A stretch of DNA of 64,000 bases from Amycolatopsis circi (lineage in GTDB: Bacteria > Actinomycetota > Actinomycetes > Mycobacteriales > Pseudonocardiaceae): positions 1 to 64,000 of the forward strand of contig NZ_PQIA01000025.1 in NCBI RefSeq assembly GCF_003385235.1. Reading direction: 5' to 3'. How positions within the stretch are numbered: position 1 is the stretch's first letter; each line of letters starts with the position of its first letter. Positions 1 to 8,829 of the stretch are shown here, piece by piece. A model generated the notes under the pieces. The model searched no databases. It saw nothing but the letters and a program-made list of their open reading frames with translations, and was not told where the DNA came from. The position numbers and the translations under genes are program-made.

Positions 1-67
1 GTACGCCACGGCCCGCCCCCTCCGCCCCGGAGCCCCCGGAAACGGGCCGCACCCTGCCTAGGACCGC

Positions 68-1147
68 CTACTTCGACGGCGGAGCCGAAGCAGGCACGGA
101 CGGCGCGGGCGCGGGTGCGCCGCCGGCCGGTCCAGCGGCCTTGTACGTGTCCATGTCGGTGATCTTCCACGTGTCGCCCTGCAACTGGGCGTCCACGTGC
201 ATCTGCGCGGTGCCGGCGGCGGTCTGCTTCGTGTCCGCGCGCGTCGACGTCTGGTCGATGAACAGCATCACCCGGGCGAGGTCGCCGTTCAGCCGGATCA
301 CCGCACTGCGGGTGACCTTGCAGGTCACGACCACCTTCTGCTGCGGCGCGAGCTTCTTGACCTGGCCCATCAGCGCGTTGTAGCTCGTCTTGACCTGGTC
401 GGTCGCGAGCAGCTGGTTGGCCGCGTCCTCGGTCTTCTTGATGTTGTTGAAGTCGTAGGAGAACAGCGTCTCGATCGCCTTCGAGACCTGGTCCTTCACC
501 TGCGCGGTCTTCGCCACGTCGAGCACCGCGCGGTTGCTCGTCGAATCGGCCGCGTCGGAGCCCTTGACCTGGAAGATGACCGCCGCGGCGACCAGCGCCA
601 GCCCGACGACCAGCAGCAGCGCGACCCGCACGGTGTTGCGGCTGACCACGGACCGCTGAGCCGGTACCGCGGCGACCTCATCATCTCCGGAGTCCTCGGC
701 CCGCGCCTTGGTCTCGGCTTCTTCGACGTCCGAGGGCTTGGCCGAACCGGTGTCCCGCTTCTTCCGTCGGGGGCTCGGCCGGGCCGGTTCTTCCTCGACG
801 GTCTCGCCGGTCAGCGCGTCGACCTCGTCGGACGGCGCTTCCTTGGCGGCCCCGGAAACCTCGGCTTCCGGTTCGGCGGCTTCGACCGTGTCATCCTCGA
901 CCGCGGTCTCCGCGACCTCGGTCTCAACAGGCTCAGGCTCGGCCGGACGCACCAGCCCGCCTCGCGGGATGCGCAGTTCCTGGGTCACCTCGGCCGGATC
1001 CGCGTCGGGGAGCGGCCGCGGCCGGGGACGCGGCTTGGGCGAGGCCGCCTGCTCCGCCGGGTCCGACGGTTTGCGCAGCCCGGCGACCTTCGGCCGGCGG
1101 GCCGGTGGCGTGCTGCTGCGCGGTGGCTGGCGACGGGAGGGGGGCAC
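68..1147 (-). CDS. Mce-associated membrane protein with long acidic/proline-rich cytoplasmic tail
   Basis: This 359-aa protein is the last gene of the mce operon. Residues 1-170 are low-complexity and rich in Pro, Glu, Ala and Arg. One membrane segment lies at about 172-194, followed by a roughly 165-residue extracytoplasmic domain of the type seen in Mce-associated (Mas) proteins and a short Ala/Pro tail. GTG at 1147 is chosen because GGAG lies about 8 nt upstream and the previous stop is only 26 nt away; a reading frame extending further upstream overlaps the neighbouring gene and is a shadow. By family knowledge, Mas proteins stabilise Mce complexes. The N-terminal tail is unusually long and its role is unknown. 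Confidence 0.85.
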   Translation of the reverse strand: MPPSRRQPPRSSTPPARRPKVAGLRKPSDPAEQAASPKPRPRPRPLPDADPAEVTQELRIPRGGLVRPAEPEPVETEVAETAVEDDTVEAAEPEAEVSGAAKEAPSDEVDALTGETVEEEPARPSPRRKKRDTGSAKPSDVEEAETKARAEDSGDDEVAAVPAQRSVVSRNTVRVALLLVVGLALVAAAVIFQVKGSDAADSTSNRAVLDVAKTAQVKDQVSKAIETLFSYDFNNIKKTEDAANQLLATDQVKTSYNALMGQVKKLAPQQKVVVTCKVTRSAVIRLNGDLARVMLFIDQTSTRADTKQTAAGTAQMHVDAQLQGDTWKITDMDTYKAAGPAGGAPAPAPSVPASAPPSK

Positions 1148-1173
1148 TGCGGAACTCCGATCTGCGGGTGAAG

Positions 1174-1782
1174 CTACTGGCCGGCGGCGACGAGCGGCAC
1201 TTGGTCGATCCCGGACAGCTTCCAGTCGCTGCCGACCCGGGTCATCTGGACCTCGAGCCGCAGCGCCTTGGTGGCGTTCTTGCCGCCGGCCGAGGTGTCG
1301 GTGCTGATCGCGGCCAGGAAACTGGCCTTGCCGTCGTGGTCGTTCAGCTCCTCGACCGCGATGTCCTGGATCGTGGTGGTGACCTTGACCTTCTGGTCGG
1401 TCAGCGCCTTCGAGTAGTTCGGCTGGGCCTGCGCGATCTGCTTGGCCATGTCGTCGCTGGAGACCGACTTCTGCTTGGCGAAGTAGTCGTCGAGGTGCTG
1501 GTAGTCGACCTGGGTGTAGGCCAGCACCGCGGCGGAACCGTCCTTGAGCACGTCGTCGCGCGCCGAGGCGAGGTCCCGGTCGCCGTCCATCTCCGCGACC
1601 AGCCACATGATCCCGAACACGATCGCCACCACCAGCGCGGCGAGGGCGAACGCCCCGGAACCGAGCAGCCAGACGCGCGGCGATCCGGGAAGCGTCCACT
1701 TTTCCTTCGCCGCCCCCGCCGTTGCCGGTTCGGGCGTATCAGCGGTCGCCTCTTCCTCGGCGACCGCGTGCTCGGCACTCAT
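1174..1782 (-). CDS. Mce-associated membrane protein
   Basis: This 202-aa protein has a short cytoplasmic N-terminus, one membrane helix at about residues 37-63 (ending GIMWLVAEMDGDRD) and an extracytoplasmic C-terminal domain typical of Mas proteins encoded downstream of mceF in actinomycetes. It starts 36 nt after mceF ends and is followed after 26 nt by a second Mas-like gene, so both are probably co-transcribed with the operon. The ATG at 1782 is the only good start. It lacks the long acidic tail of its downstream neighbour. A role as accessory subunit of the Mce lipid importer is inferred from context and family. Confidence 0.88.
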   Translation of the reverse strand: MSAEHAVAEEEATADTPEPATAGAAKEKWTLPGSPRVWLLGSGAFALAALVVAIVFGIMWLVAEMDGDRDLASARDDVLKDGSAAVLAYTQVDYQHLDDYFAKQKSVSSDDMAKQIAQAQPNYSKALTDQKVKVTTTIQDIAVEELNDHDGKASFLAAISTDTSAGGKNATKALRLEVQMTRVGSDWKLSGIDQVPLVAAGQ

Positions 1783-1818
1783 AACACTCCAGAGTAGGTA
1801 ACAGTCATCAAATCCCGG

Positions 1819-3081
1819 TCAGCCGACCCCGAGCAGCGCGCCGAGGCTGTTCAGCGAGACCCCGGGGCTGCCGACGACGCCGGGCACCTGCGAGTCGCGC
1901 ATCTCCTGCAGTTCCTGCGCCGGCCGGTTCTGGTTGGCCGCGATGTCCTGCTGCGACGGCTGCACCGGCACGCCGTTGTAGGGCGCGTTCTGGGAACCCC
2001 GGACGTTGATCGGGCTCCCCTTCGGCTCGGCGCAGTAGGCCTTGTCGTCCTCCGGCCGGACCGAGGTGTCCGAACCCGGCCGGTACTGGCTGTAGGGCAG
2101 GTAGCCCTTCGTGCACGACGGCGGGTTGAACAGGTTCAGCACGAGGCCGAGGTGCGCGGTCCCGTCGCCGGGGGCCACCGACGGCGCGGCGGCCGCCAGT
2201 GCCGGATAGGTCACCAGGCCCTGTTCGAGCCCGTCCAGCCGGGTCACGGTCAGGTTGGCCGTCGTGAGCAGGTTCGCGGTCAGCGCGCCGAGCCCGGGTC
2301 CGGTGTCCTTGACGACCTGGCTGATCTGGGTCGCCACCTGCGGGGTGACGCCGATCAGCTTGCGCAGGTCGCCGTCGGAGTTCTTGAGCGTCCCGGTGAG
2401 CTGGTTGAGGCTCTTGGAGAAGGACGCGAAGTTCGACGCCTCGTCGTTCTGCGTGTCCAGCACCTTGCCGCCGGCGTCGAGCAGCTGCACGGTCTGCGGC
2501 AGGTACTGCTGCGCGGTGGTGGTGAAGCTGCGCGCGGTGTCGAGCAGCGTCTGCAGGTCACCGCCGGTGCCGCGGAACGCGTCGTAGGACTCGTCGACGA
2601 CCTTCCGCAGCGCGTCGGTCGGCACCGAAGCCGACAGCGAGTCTAGGTCGCCGAGCAACCGGTCGGTGCTGACCGGAGTGGTCGTGCGCGCGGCCGGGAT
2701 CACCGAGCCGCCCGCGAGGTACGGGCCCTGGTCGGCCTTCGGCCGCAGGTCGACGTACTGCTCGCCGACCGCGGACCGGTTGGCGATGACCGCGTCGAGG
2801 TCGGACGGCACGCGCGGGGCCGACGGGTCGATGTTCAGGTCCGCTTCGAGCCCGGTCTGGGTCAGCCGCAGCTGCCCGACGCGGCCGACGTTGAAGCCGC
2901 GATAGGTGACCTCGGCGTTGGTGAAGATCCCGCCGGATTCGTTGAGCTGCAGCTTCACCGTGTAGCCGCTGCTGCCGAACACCGTGCCGAGGCCGGCGAA
3001 CCGGATCAGCGCGTACACGATGGCCACGATCGAGATGATCGCGAACAGCACCAGCTGGATTTTCGTCCTGCGCAGCAACAT
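1819..3081 (-). CDS. mceF: MceF, Mce-family substrate-binding protein
   Basis: This is the sixth and last Mce subunit (420 aa). One N-terminal membrane anchor lies at about residues 7-27 and the MCE domain at about 38-115 (YTVKLQLNESGG, then FNVGRVGQL). A long helical region follows, as in other Mce proteins that form a hydrophobic tunnel across the envelope. A proline/asparagine-containing C-terminal tail is present. The ATG shares one base with the TGA of mceE (TGATG), implying translational coupling. The six Mce proteins are expected to form a hetero-hexamer carrying lipids or sterols to the YrbE permeases; the substrate cannot be read from sequence. Confidence 0.93.
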   Translation of the reverse strand: MLLRRTKIQLVLFAIISIVAIVYALIRFAGLGTVFGSSGYTVKLQLNESGGIFTNAEVTYRGFNVGRVGQLRLTQTGLEADLNIDPSAPRVPSDLDAVIANRSAVGEQYVDLRPKADQGPYLAGGSVIPAARTTTPVSTDRLLGDLDSLSASVPTDALRKVVDESYDAFRGTGGDLQTLLDTARSFTTTAQQYLPQTVQLLDAGGKVLDTQNDEASNFASFSKSLNQLTGTLKNSDGDLRKLIGVTPQVATQISQVVKDTGPGLGALTANLLTTANLTVTRLDGLEQGLVTYPALAAAAPSVAPGDGTAHLGLVLNLFNPPSCTKGYLPYSQYRPGSDTSVRPEDDKAYCAEPKGSPINVRGSQNAPYNGVPVQPSQQDIAANQNRPAQELQEMRDSQVPGVVGSPGVSLNSLGALLGVG

Positions 3082-4310
3082 CAGCCAGCACCTCCGGAAA
3101 GCACCCCGAACAGGCCGGACAACCCGCCTTGCGACGGCTGTCCGCCGCCCTGGCCGCCGGTCGAGGACGGAGCCTGCTGCTGCGGCGCGGGCTGGCTGCC
3201 CGGGAACGACAGCGGCGGCGGCTGGTTCGCCGGCGTGCCCTCGACGCCGCCGGTCAGCCCGGGAGCCGGGATCAGGCCGTTGAGCCCGTTCTGCCTGCTG
3301 CGGCCGAGGTTGTCGATGACGTCCTTGAGGTTCAGGTCGACCTTGGCGAACAGGTTGAAGTAGTCGCCCTTGACGTCGTTGTAGGCCTGGTCGGTGAACG
3401 GATAGGTCAGCAGGATCTCCAGCGCCTTCGGCAGGTCGCTGCCCGCCTCGCCGAGCTTCTGCAGCGTCGGCGTGAGCGCCTTCAGGTCGGCCACCAGGTC
3501 CGCCTTGCTCTTGTTCACCGTGTCGGTCGCGACGCCGGAGAGGTTGTTGAGCGCGTTCAGCATGGTCACCAGCTGGCCGCGCTGCTGTTCCAGCACCCCA
3601 AGTCCGGGCCCGAGGTTGTCAACCGCGCCGACCAGTTTGTCCTTCTGGTCCCGCAGCGTCATGGACAGCCGGTTGAGGCCGTCGAGCGCGCGGGTGATGT
3701 TGGCCGACTGGTTGTCGAGGTTCGTGACCAGCTCGTTCGCGTTGGCCAGCAGCGCCTTGATGTCCGGCTCGCGGCCGGCGGTGGCGTTGTTGAGTTCCTT
3801 GGTGATCGTGTTGAGCTGCTCCACGCCGCCGCCGTTGAGCAGCAGGGACAGCGCGCCGAGCACCTCCTCGACCTGGACGTCGCGGCCGGTGCGCGCGAGC
3901 GGGATGGTCGCCCCGTTCGCCAGCTGCCCGGTCGCCTCGGTGCCTCCCGGCGAGGCCAGCTCCACGTACTTCTCGCCGAGCAGGCTCGACTGCTTCACGT
4001 TGGCCATCGCGTTGGCGGGCAGCTTGACGTCGCCGTTGACCTCGACAGTCACCTCGGCGTGCCAGCCGTCCGGCGTCAGCCCGATCGCCTTGACCTGCCC
4101 GACCGGGACGTCGTTGACCTTCACCCCGGACTGCGGGACGAGGTCGAGCACGTCCTTGAACTGGATCTTCAGCGTGTACGGGTGGCTGCCGAGGTCGGCC
4201 CCGCCGGGCAGCGGGAGGTCGTAGACGCCGTTGAACGCGCAGCCGCTCAGCACGAGCGCGGTCACCGTGGTGAGCACCCCGCCCGCGGCGAACTTCGTCA
4301 GTCGCTTCAC
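3081..4310 (-). CDS. mceE: MceE, Mce-family lipoprotein
   Basis: This 409-aa protein has a lipoprotein signal peptide with a lipobox ending LSGC (Cys24), which is the usual distinction of the fifth mce gene. The MCE domain follows (YTLKIQFKDVLDLVPQSG, then VNDVPVGQV), then the long helical domain and a Pro/Gln/Gly-rich C-terminal tail. It sits 1 nt from mceD and overlaps mceF by one base. Lipidation would tether this subunit to the outer face of the cytoplasmic membrane, unlike the other subunits, which keep an uncleaved helix. The assignment as MceE rests on gene position plus lipobox. Confidence 0.93.
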   Translation of the reverse strand: MKRLTKFAAGGVLTTVTALVLSGCAFNGVYDLPLPGGADLGSHPYTLKIQFKDVLDLVPQSGVKVNDVPVGQVKAIGLTPDGWHAEVTVEVNGDVKLPANAMANVKQSSLLGEKYVELASPGGTEATGQLANGATIPLARTGRDVQVEEVLGALSLLLNGGGVEQLNTITKELNNATAGREPDIKALLANANELVTNLDNQSANITRALDGLNRLSMTLRDQKDKLVGAVDNLGPGLGVLEQQRGQLVTMLNALNNLSGVATDTVNKSKADLVADLKALTPTLQKLGEAGSDLPKALEILLTYPFTDQAYNDVKGDYFNLFAKVDLNLKDVIDNLGRSRQNGLNGLIPAPGLTGGVEGTPANQPPPLSFPGSQPAPQQQAPSSTGGQGGGQPSQGGLSGLFGVLSGGAG

Positions 4311-4311
4311 G

Positions 4312-5493
4312 TCAGCTCCCCTGCGTCCCGTAGACCTGGCCCTGCAGCGGGAGCGGCAGCGGCGGCAGCTGGCCGTTCTGCATCGCCTGGATGACCTGCG
4401 CGGTGGACGGGAGCGGAATCGCGCCGTCGACCACCTTGGCGATGCCGTCGCAGGCGTTGCCGAGCAGCTGCTTGGTCACCGAGGTCTGCTTGAGCAGGCT
4501 GCAGACCATCACCAGCGGCGGGGCGGTCAGCTCGTTGAGGTTCGGCCGCGCGTCGAGTGTGCCGGACGAGCCGTTGTAGACGCCGACGATGTTGGACAGC
4601 GCGACCGGCGCGACGTCGAGGATCTCGGCGAGCGAGCTGCGCTGGTCCACGAGCACCTTGGTCACGCTGGCCAGTTTGTCCACATTGGACTTCAACCGGC
4701 CGCGGTTGCGTTCGATGAAGCCCTGCACCGACTGCAGCGTGGTGCCGAGCTGCTGCACGGTCTGGGCGAGATTGTCCTTCTCCCCGGCCAGGAATCCGCT
4801 CACGTCGGCGAGCTGGCTCTCGAACTGGCGCACCTGGCCGTCGCTGTTGGCGAGCGACTGGGAGAACTTGCCGAGGTTCTGCACCGTCTGGAAGAGGTCG
4901 TCCTTGTTGCCGGCCAGCGTGCCGGACGCCTGCCCGAGCTTGGTGATCGTGTCGTGCAGCGCCTTGCCGTTGCCGTCGAGGTTGTTCGCCGCGGTGTTCA
5001 GCAGGTCCGAAAGCGAGCCGTTCTTGTTGGCCCCGTTCGGTCCCAGCGTCTCGCTGACCTTCGCCAGGCTGGCGGCGAGCTGGTCGACCTCCAGCGGCAC
5101 CTCGGTGCGGTCGAGGCCGATCGTCGCGCCGTCGGAGATCCGCGGGCCGCCGGTGTAGGCCGGGGCGAGCTGGATGTAGCGGTCGCTGACCAGCGACGGC
5201 GACACGATGACCGCCTTCGCGTCCGCGGGCACCGCGACCGAGCGGTCGTATTCGAGGTCGACCCGGACCTGGTTGCCCATCGGCTGGATCTTGGTCACCG
5301 TGCCCATGTCCACGCCGAGCATCCGGACGCTGTTGCCCTCGTAAAGGCCGACGGTGCCGGAGAAGTACGCGGTGAGGTGGTTGCGGCCGGCGTCCTTGAG
5401 GGTCCACCACAGCGCGCCCGCGACCACGAGCGCGAGCACGATCGCGATCGTGAAGCCGCGGGTGAGCGACTGGCCGAAGCGGGTGTCGGTCAT
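4312..5493 (-). CDS. mceD: MceD, Mce-family protein
   Basis: This is the fourth Mce subunit (393 aa). A membrane anchor at about residues 14-32 is followed by an MCE domain (LTAYFSGTVGLYEGNSVR, then LGVDMGTVTKI) and a helical domain. The chosen ATG at 5493 encodes MTDTRFG and overlaps the mceC stop as ATGA. An ATG four codons upstream is possible but would lengthen the overlap. The C-terminus is short and mildly Pro/Leu-rich. Gene order and domain content place it in the Mce hexamer. Confidence 0.92.
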   Translation of the reverse strand: MTDTRFGQSLTRGFTIAIVLALVVAGALWWTLKDAGRNHLTAYFSGTVGLYEGNSVRMLGVDMGTVTKIQPMGNQVRVDLEYDRSVAVPADAKAVIVSPSLVSDRYIQLAPAYTGGPRISDGATIGLDRTEVPLEVDQLAASLAKVSETLGPNGANKNGSLSDLLNTAANNLDGNGKALHDTITKLGQASGTLAGNKDDLFQTVQNLGKFSQSLANSDGQVRQFESQLADVSGFLAGEKDNLAQTVQQLGTTLQSVQGFIERNRGRLKSNVDKLASVTKVLVDQRSSLAEILDVAPVALSNIVGVYNGSSGTLDARPNLNELTAPPLVMVCSLLKQTSVTKQLLGNACDGIAKVVDGAIPLPSTAQVIQAMQNGQLPPLPLPLQGQVYGTQGS

Positions 5494-6476
5494 TTGGAGT
5501 TGCACCCCTCCGGATTGAGCGGGCCGACCGAGGGAAGCACCAGGCCGCAGATGTAGTTGTCGAACCAGTGCCCGGTGCCGATCGTGTTGTTGAAGACCCG
5601 GATGAACGGGGCGAACTTCTGGATCCCCTGCGCCAGCGAGTCCTGGTTGCGCTGCAGCATCGACGTGAGCTGGTCGAGCTGGGTGAGCACCGGGTTCAGC
5701 TGGCCGTCGTTGTCGTCGACCAGACCCTGCAATTGCGTCGACAGCTGCTTCGAACCGTCGAGCAGGGTCTTGATCGCCTGCTCGCGCTTGCCGATCTCGT
5801 CCAGCAACTGGTTGCCGTCGGTGATCAGCTTCTGCACCTCGGCGTCGCGGTCGACCAGGGTCTGCGACACCTGGCGCGTGTTGGCCAGCAGGTTCGCCAG
5901 CTGCGAATCGCGCTTGGCGATCGTGTCCGACAGCTTCGAAAGCCCGGACAGCGCGCCCTTCACGTCCTGCGGGGTGTTCGAGAACGTCTGCGTGATCGCC
6001 TCGAAGCTCTTCGACAGCTGGTTCGTGTCGATCGCGTCGACCGTCTGCGAGAGGCCGCGGAACGCGTCGAGCACGTCGTAGGGCGACATCGTGCGGTCGC
6101 GCGGGATCGGCGCGCCGGGGTCGAGGTTGCCGTTGCCCTGCGGGTCGAGCGCGAGGTACTTCTGGCCCAGCAGCGTCTTGATCTTGATCGCCGCCGTGGT
6201 CTTGTCGCCCATCCAGGCGTCCTTGACCTTGAACGACACCTTGACCGACGCGCCGTCCAGCTTGATGTCGGACACCTTGCCGACCTTCACGCCGGCGATC
6301 CGCACGTCGTTGTCCTTCTGCAGCCCGGCCGCTTCGGAGAAGTCCGCGCTGTAGGTGGTGCCGCCGCCGATCACCGGCAGGTCCTCGGAGTTCATCGCGG
6401 CGACGAGGCCGAGCGCCATGACCGCGATGCCGACCAGCGCGATCGGGATCGGGTTGCGTTTCTGGAAGGACTTCAT
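5490..6476 (-). CDS. mceC: MceC, Mce-family protein
   Basis: This 328-aa protein starts MKSFQKRNPIPIALVG. It has one membrane segment at about residues 9-29 and an MCE domain with TYSADFSEAAGLQKDNDVR followed by GVKVGKVSDI. The helical tunnel-forming region runs to about residue 300, and there is no long C-terminal tail. The start at 6476 forms an ATGA overlap with the mceB stop; the 36 residues that could be read upstream belong to the mceB shadow frame. It overlaps mceD by 4 nt downstream. It is one of six subunits of the lipid-transport tunnel. Confidence 0.92.
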   Translation of the reverse strand: MKSFQKRNPIPIALVGIAVMALGLVAAMNSEDLPVIGGGTTYSADFSEAAGLQKDNDVRIAGVKVGKVSDIKLDGASVKVSFKVKDAWMGDKTTAAIKIKTLLGQKYLALDPQGNGNLDPGAPIPRDRTMSPYDVLDAFRGLSQTVDAIDTNQLSKSFEAITQTFSNTPQDVKGALSGLSKLSDTIAKRDSQLANLLANTRQVSQTLVDRDAEVQKLITDGNQLLDEIGKREQAIKTLLDGSKQLSTQLQGLVDDNDGQLNPVLTQLDQLTSMLQRNQDSLAQGIQKFAPFIRVFNNTIGTGHWFDNYICGLVLPSVGPLNPEGCNSK

Positions 6477-7501
6477 CCCTTGCACCTGTCCCGGTTCGTC
6501 GGCAAGAGCGTGAAGTTCGTGTTCGGCAGCAGCGGCGGCGCGCCGACCGTTCCCGTCATCTCGCACGCGTAGAAGTTGAACCACGAGCCGTAGTCGGCGG
6601 TGCGGGTGAGCGCGCTGACCTTCTTCGGCATGAACTGGATGAAGTGCTCGACGAGCGGTTCGTTCTGGTTCAGGTTCGTGGTGAGCTTGCCCAAGGCCGC
6701 GATGTCGTCCTTCAACGGGGCCCGCGCGTCGGTCAGCAGGCCCGCGGTCGTGGTGGCCAGGTTGCCCAGCCCCTCGATCGCGTCGCCGATCGGCTTGCGG
6801 TCCGCGGCGAGGCCGGAGACCAGCTGCTGCAGCTTCACGATCAGGTCGTTGAGCTGCGGGGTGTGCTGGTTGACCGTGTCGAGGACCGAGTTGAGGTTGT
6901 CGATGACCTCGCCGATCACCTGGTCCTTGTTGGCGATCGTGGTGGCCAGCGAGGCGGTGTGCGACAGCAGGCTTTCCACCGTGCCGCCCTCGCCCTGCAA
7001 AACCTGGATGACCTCGTACGACAGCTTGTTCACGTCGGCCGGGTTCAGCGCGGTGAACAGCGGCTTGAAGCCGTTGAACAGCTCGGTCAGGTCCAGCGCG
7101 GGCGTGGTGCGTTCGAGCGGGATGGTGTCGCCCGGCTTGAGCGTCGCGCCGCTGGAGTCGTCTCCCTCGCCGAGGGAGACGTAGCGCTGGCCGACCAGGT
7201 TGCGGAACTTGATCTGCGCGGTGACGCCCGCCGGGAGCTTGCGCCCGGAGTCGACCTCGAAGTCCACCTGCGCCTGGCGCTTGTCGACGATCTTCACGTC
7301 CTTGACCTGGCCGACGCGGACGCCCGCGATGCGCACGTCGTCGTTCGGCAGCAGGAGCGTGGCGTCGGTGAACCGCGCGGAGTAGGCGCTGGTGCTGGTG
7401 GTGTTGATGTTCGCGATGCTGATGCCGAGCACGGTCGTGAACAGGACCGTGACCACCACGAAGATGGTCAGCTTGATCAGCGGTGCGGCGAGTCCCCTCA
7501 C
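6473..7501 (-). CDS. mceB: MceB, Mce-family protein
   Basis: This 342-aa protein begins at a GTG (VRGLAAPLIKLTIF) that overlaps the mceA stop as GTGA. It has one membrane anchor at about residues 8-28 and an MCE domain (YSARFTDATLLLPNDDVR, then GVRVGQVKDV). A long helical domain follows and the protein ends just past FYACEM, a cysteine-containing C-terminal segment also seen at the end of MceC. Tight overlaps on both sides indicate a single translationally coupled operon. Confidence 0.92.
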   Translation of the reverse strand: MRGLAAPLIKLTIFVVVTVLFTTVLGISIANINTTSTSAYSARFTDATLLLPNDDVRIAGVRVGQVKDVKIVDKRQAQVDFEVDSGRKLPAGVTAQIKFRNLVGQRYVSLGEGDDSSGATLKPGDTIPLERTTPALDLTELFNGFKPLFTALNPADVNKLSYEVIQVLQGEGGTVESLLSHTASLATTIANKDQVIGEVIDNLNSVLDTVNQHTPQLNDLIVKLQQLVSGLAADRKPIGDAIEGLGNLATTTAGLLTDARAPLKDDIAALGKLTTNLNQNEPLVEHFIQFMPKKVSALTRTADYGSWFNFYACEMTGTVGAPPLLPNTNFTLLPTNRDRCKG

Positions 7502-8829
7502 TTGACCGTCACCTCCGTGCCCCGGTAGAGCGGGCCGACGAGCAGCGAACCCCAGCCGGGGAACTGGCCCTGCGGAATCCCCATCTCCGGGCTGACCAGC
7601 GCGGCGAGGAAGTTGTTCTCGGCCGCGGTGTTGACCGGGTTGCCGCCGGACGTGCCGCCGCCGTTGATGCCGGCCGCGTCCGCCTTGAAGTTGGCCGGGT
7701 TCAGGCCCTCGCCGACGGTCTTCGGGGCCGCGCCCTGTTTGGTGCCGTCCTTGAACGGGCCGTCCGGCGGTTGCTGCGGGAACGGGTCCGGCGCGGGGTT
7801 GAGGTCGTAGCAGCGCGGACCGCGCTTGTCCTCGAACCGCGGCTCCTCGCCCGGCTTGTACGGCCCGCGGTTCACGACGACCTCGATCGTGGCGTTCAGG
7901 CCGGGCTTGCCGTTGAACTTGCCCAGTGCCGCGTCCGCGACCGGCACGACCTTCGCCATCTGCTTCAGCACGCACGGGTATTCCGGCGAGTACTTCGCGA
8001 GCAGCTCAGCGGTCGGGCGGGCGGTGCTGGCGAGGCTGATGAGGTTCTGCGAGTTCGCTTCCAGGAACGACTGCAGGTCCTGCGACGCCGTGGTCAGGTT
8101 GCCGTAGAGGCTCGACAGGTTCCCCTGCTCGGCCACGACGGTGCGCGTGGTCGTGCTCAGGTTGTCCAGGCTCTGCACCAGATCCGGCGTCGCGTTGCTG
8201 AGGTGACCGGAGAACTCCGCGAGCGCCTGCAGGTTGTGCTGCAGTTCCGGCTCGTGCGGGTTCAGGTCGCCGATGTACTGGCCGAGCTGCGAAAGCGTCT
8301 CGCCGAGCGGTTTGCCGCGGCCCTGCAGCGCGGTCGAGATCGCGGTGAGCGTGCTGGACAGCTTCTGCGGCTGCACCGCCTGCAGCACCGGCATCAGGTG
8401 CTCCAGCGCCTGCTCCAGTTCGACCGCGCTCGAAGTGCGGTCCTGGGTGATCACGTCGCCCTGGGAAAGCGTCTTGCCCGAGGGGTCCTTCGGGATCTCC
8501 AGCGACACATAGCGTTCGCCGAACAGCGTCTTCGGAAGGAATCGCGCGGACACGTTCTGCGGAATCAGCTTCACCGACTGCGGGTCCATCGCCAGCGTCA
8601 GTTCCGCGCCGTTCTCGGTCGCCTTGATGTCCTCCACGGAACCGACGATCAAACCGCGGACCTTCACGTCCGACTGCTTGAGCAATTGGTTGCCGATGCT
8701 GCCCGCGTCGAGCTTCACGGTGACGAACTTGCTGAACGCCTTGTCGTACATCGCGATGCTGAGCGCGATCCCTCCGACGAGCACCGCCACCAGAAGCAGG
8801 CCGAGCAACCTGCGCCGGAGTGTGGTCAT
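7498..8829 (-). CDS. mceA: MceA, Mce-family protein
   Basis: This is the first Mce subunit (443 aa), starting MTTLRRRLLGLLLVAV at an ATG that overlaps the yrbEB stop (ATGA). The membrane anchor is at about residues 8-27 and the MCE domain includes VTVKLDAGSIGNQLLKQSDV. The helical domain runs to about residue 300. The C-terminal 110 residues are Pro/Gly/Asn-rich and probably extracytoplasmic. A long in-frame upstream extension is only the shadow of the permease gene. It is expected to contact the YrbE permeases at the base of the tunnel. Confidence 0.93.
   Translation of the reverse strand: MTTLRRRLLGLLLVAVLVGGIALSIAMYDKAFSKFVTVKLDAGSIGNQLLKQSDVKVRGLIVGSVEDIKATENGAELTLAMDPQSVKLIPQNVSARFLPKTLFGERYVSLEIPKDPSGKTLSQGDVITQDRTSSAVELEQALEHLMPVLQAVQPQKLSSTLTAISTALQGRGKPLGETLSQLGQYIGDLNPHEPELQHNLQALAEFSGHLSNATPDLVQSLDNLSTTTRTVVAEQGNLSSLYGNLTTASQDLQSFLEANSQNLISLASTARPTAELLAKYSPEYPCVLKQMAKVVPVADAALGKFNGKPGLNATIEVVVNRGPYKPGEEPRFEDKRGPRCYDLNPAPDPFPQQPPDGPFKDGTKQGAAPKTVGEGLNPANFKADAAGINGGGTSGGNPVNTAAENNFLAALVSPEMGIPQGQFPGWGSLLVGPLYRGTEVTVK

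Noticed and set aside
197..1171. Plus-strand 324-aa frame and many similar Arg-rich frames throughout
   Set aside because: They are complementary-strand shadows typical of 70% G+C coding DNA, with no ribosome sites or recognisable domains.
68..1699. 543-aa minus-strand reading frame
   Set aside because: Its first part is an Arg/Gly-rich shadow of the upstream Mas gene; only the portion from GTG 1147 has a ribosome site and a membrane-protein pattern.
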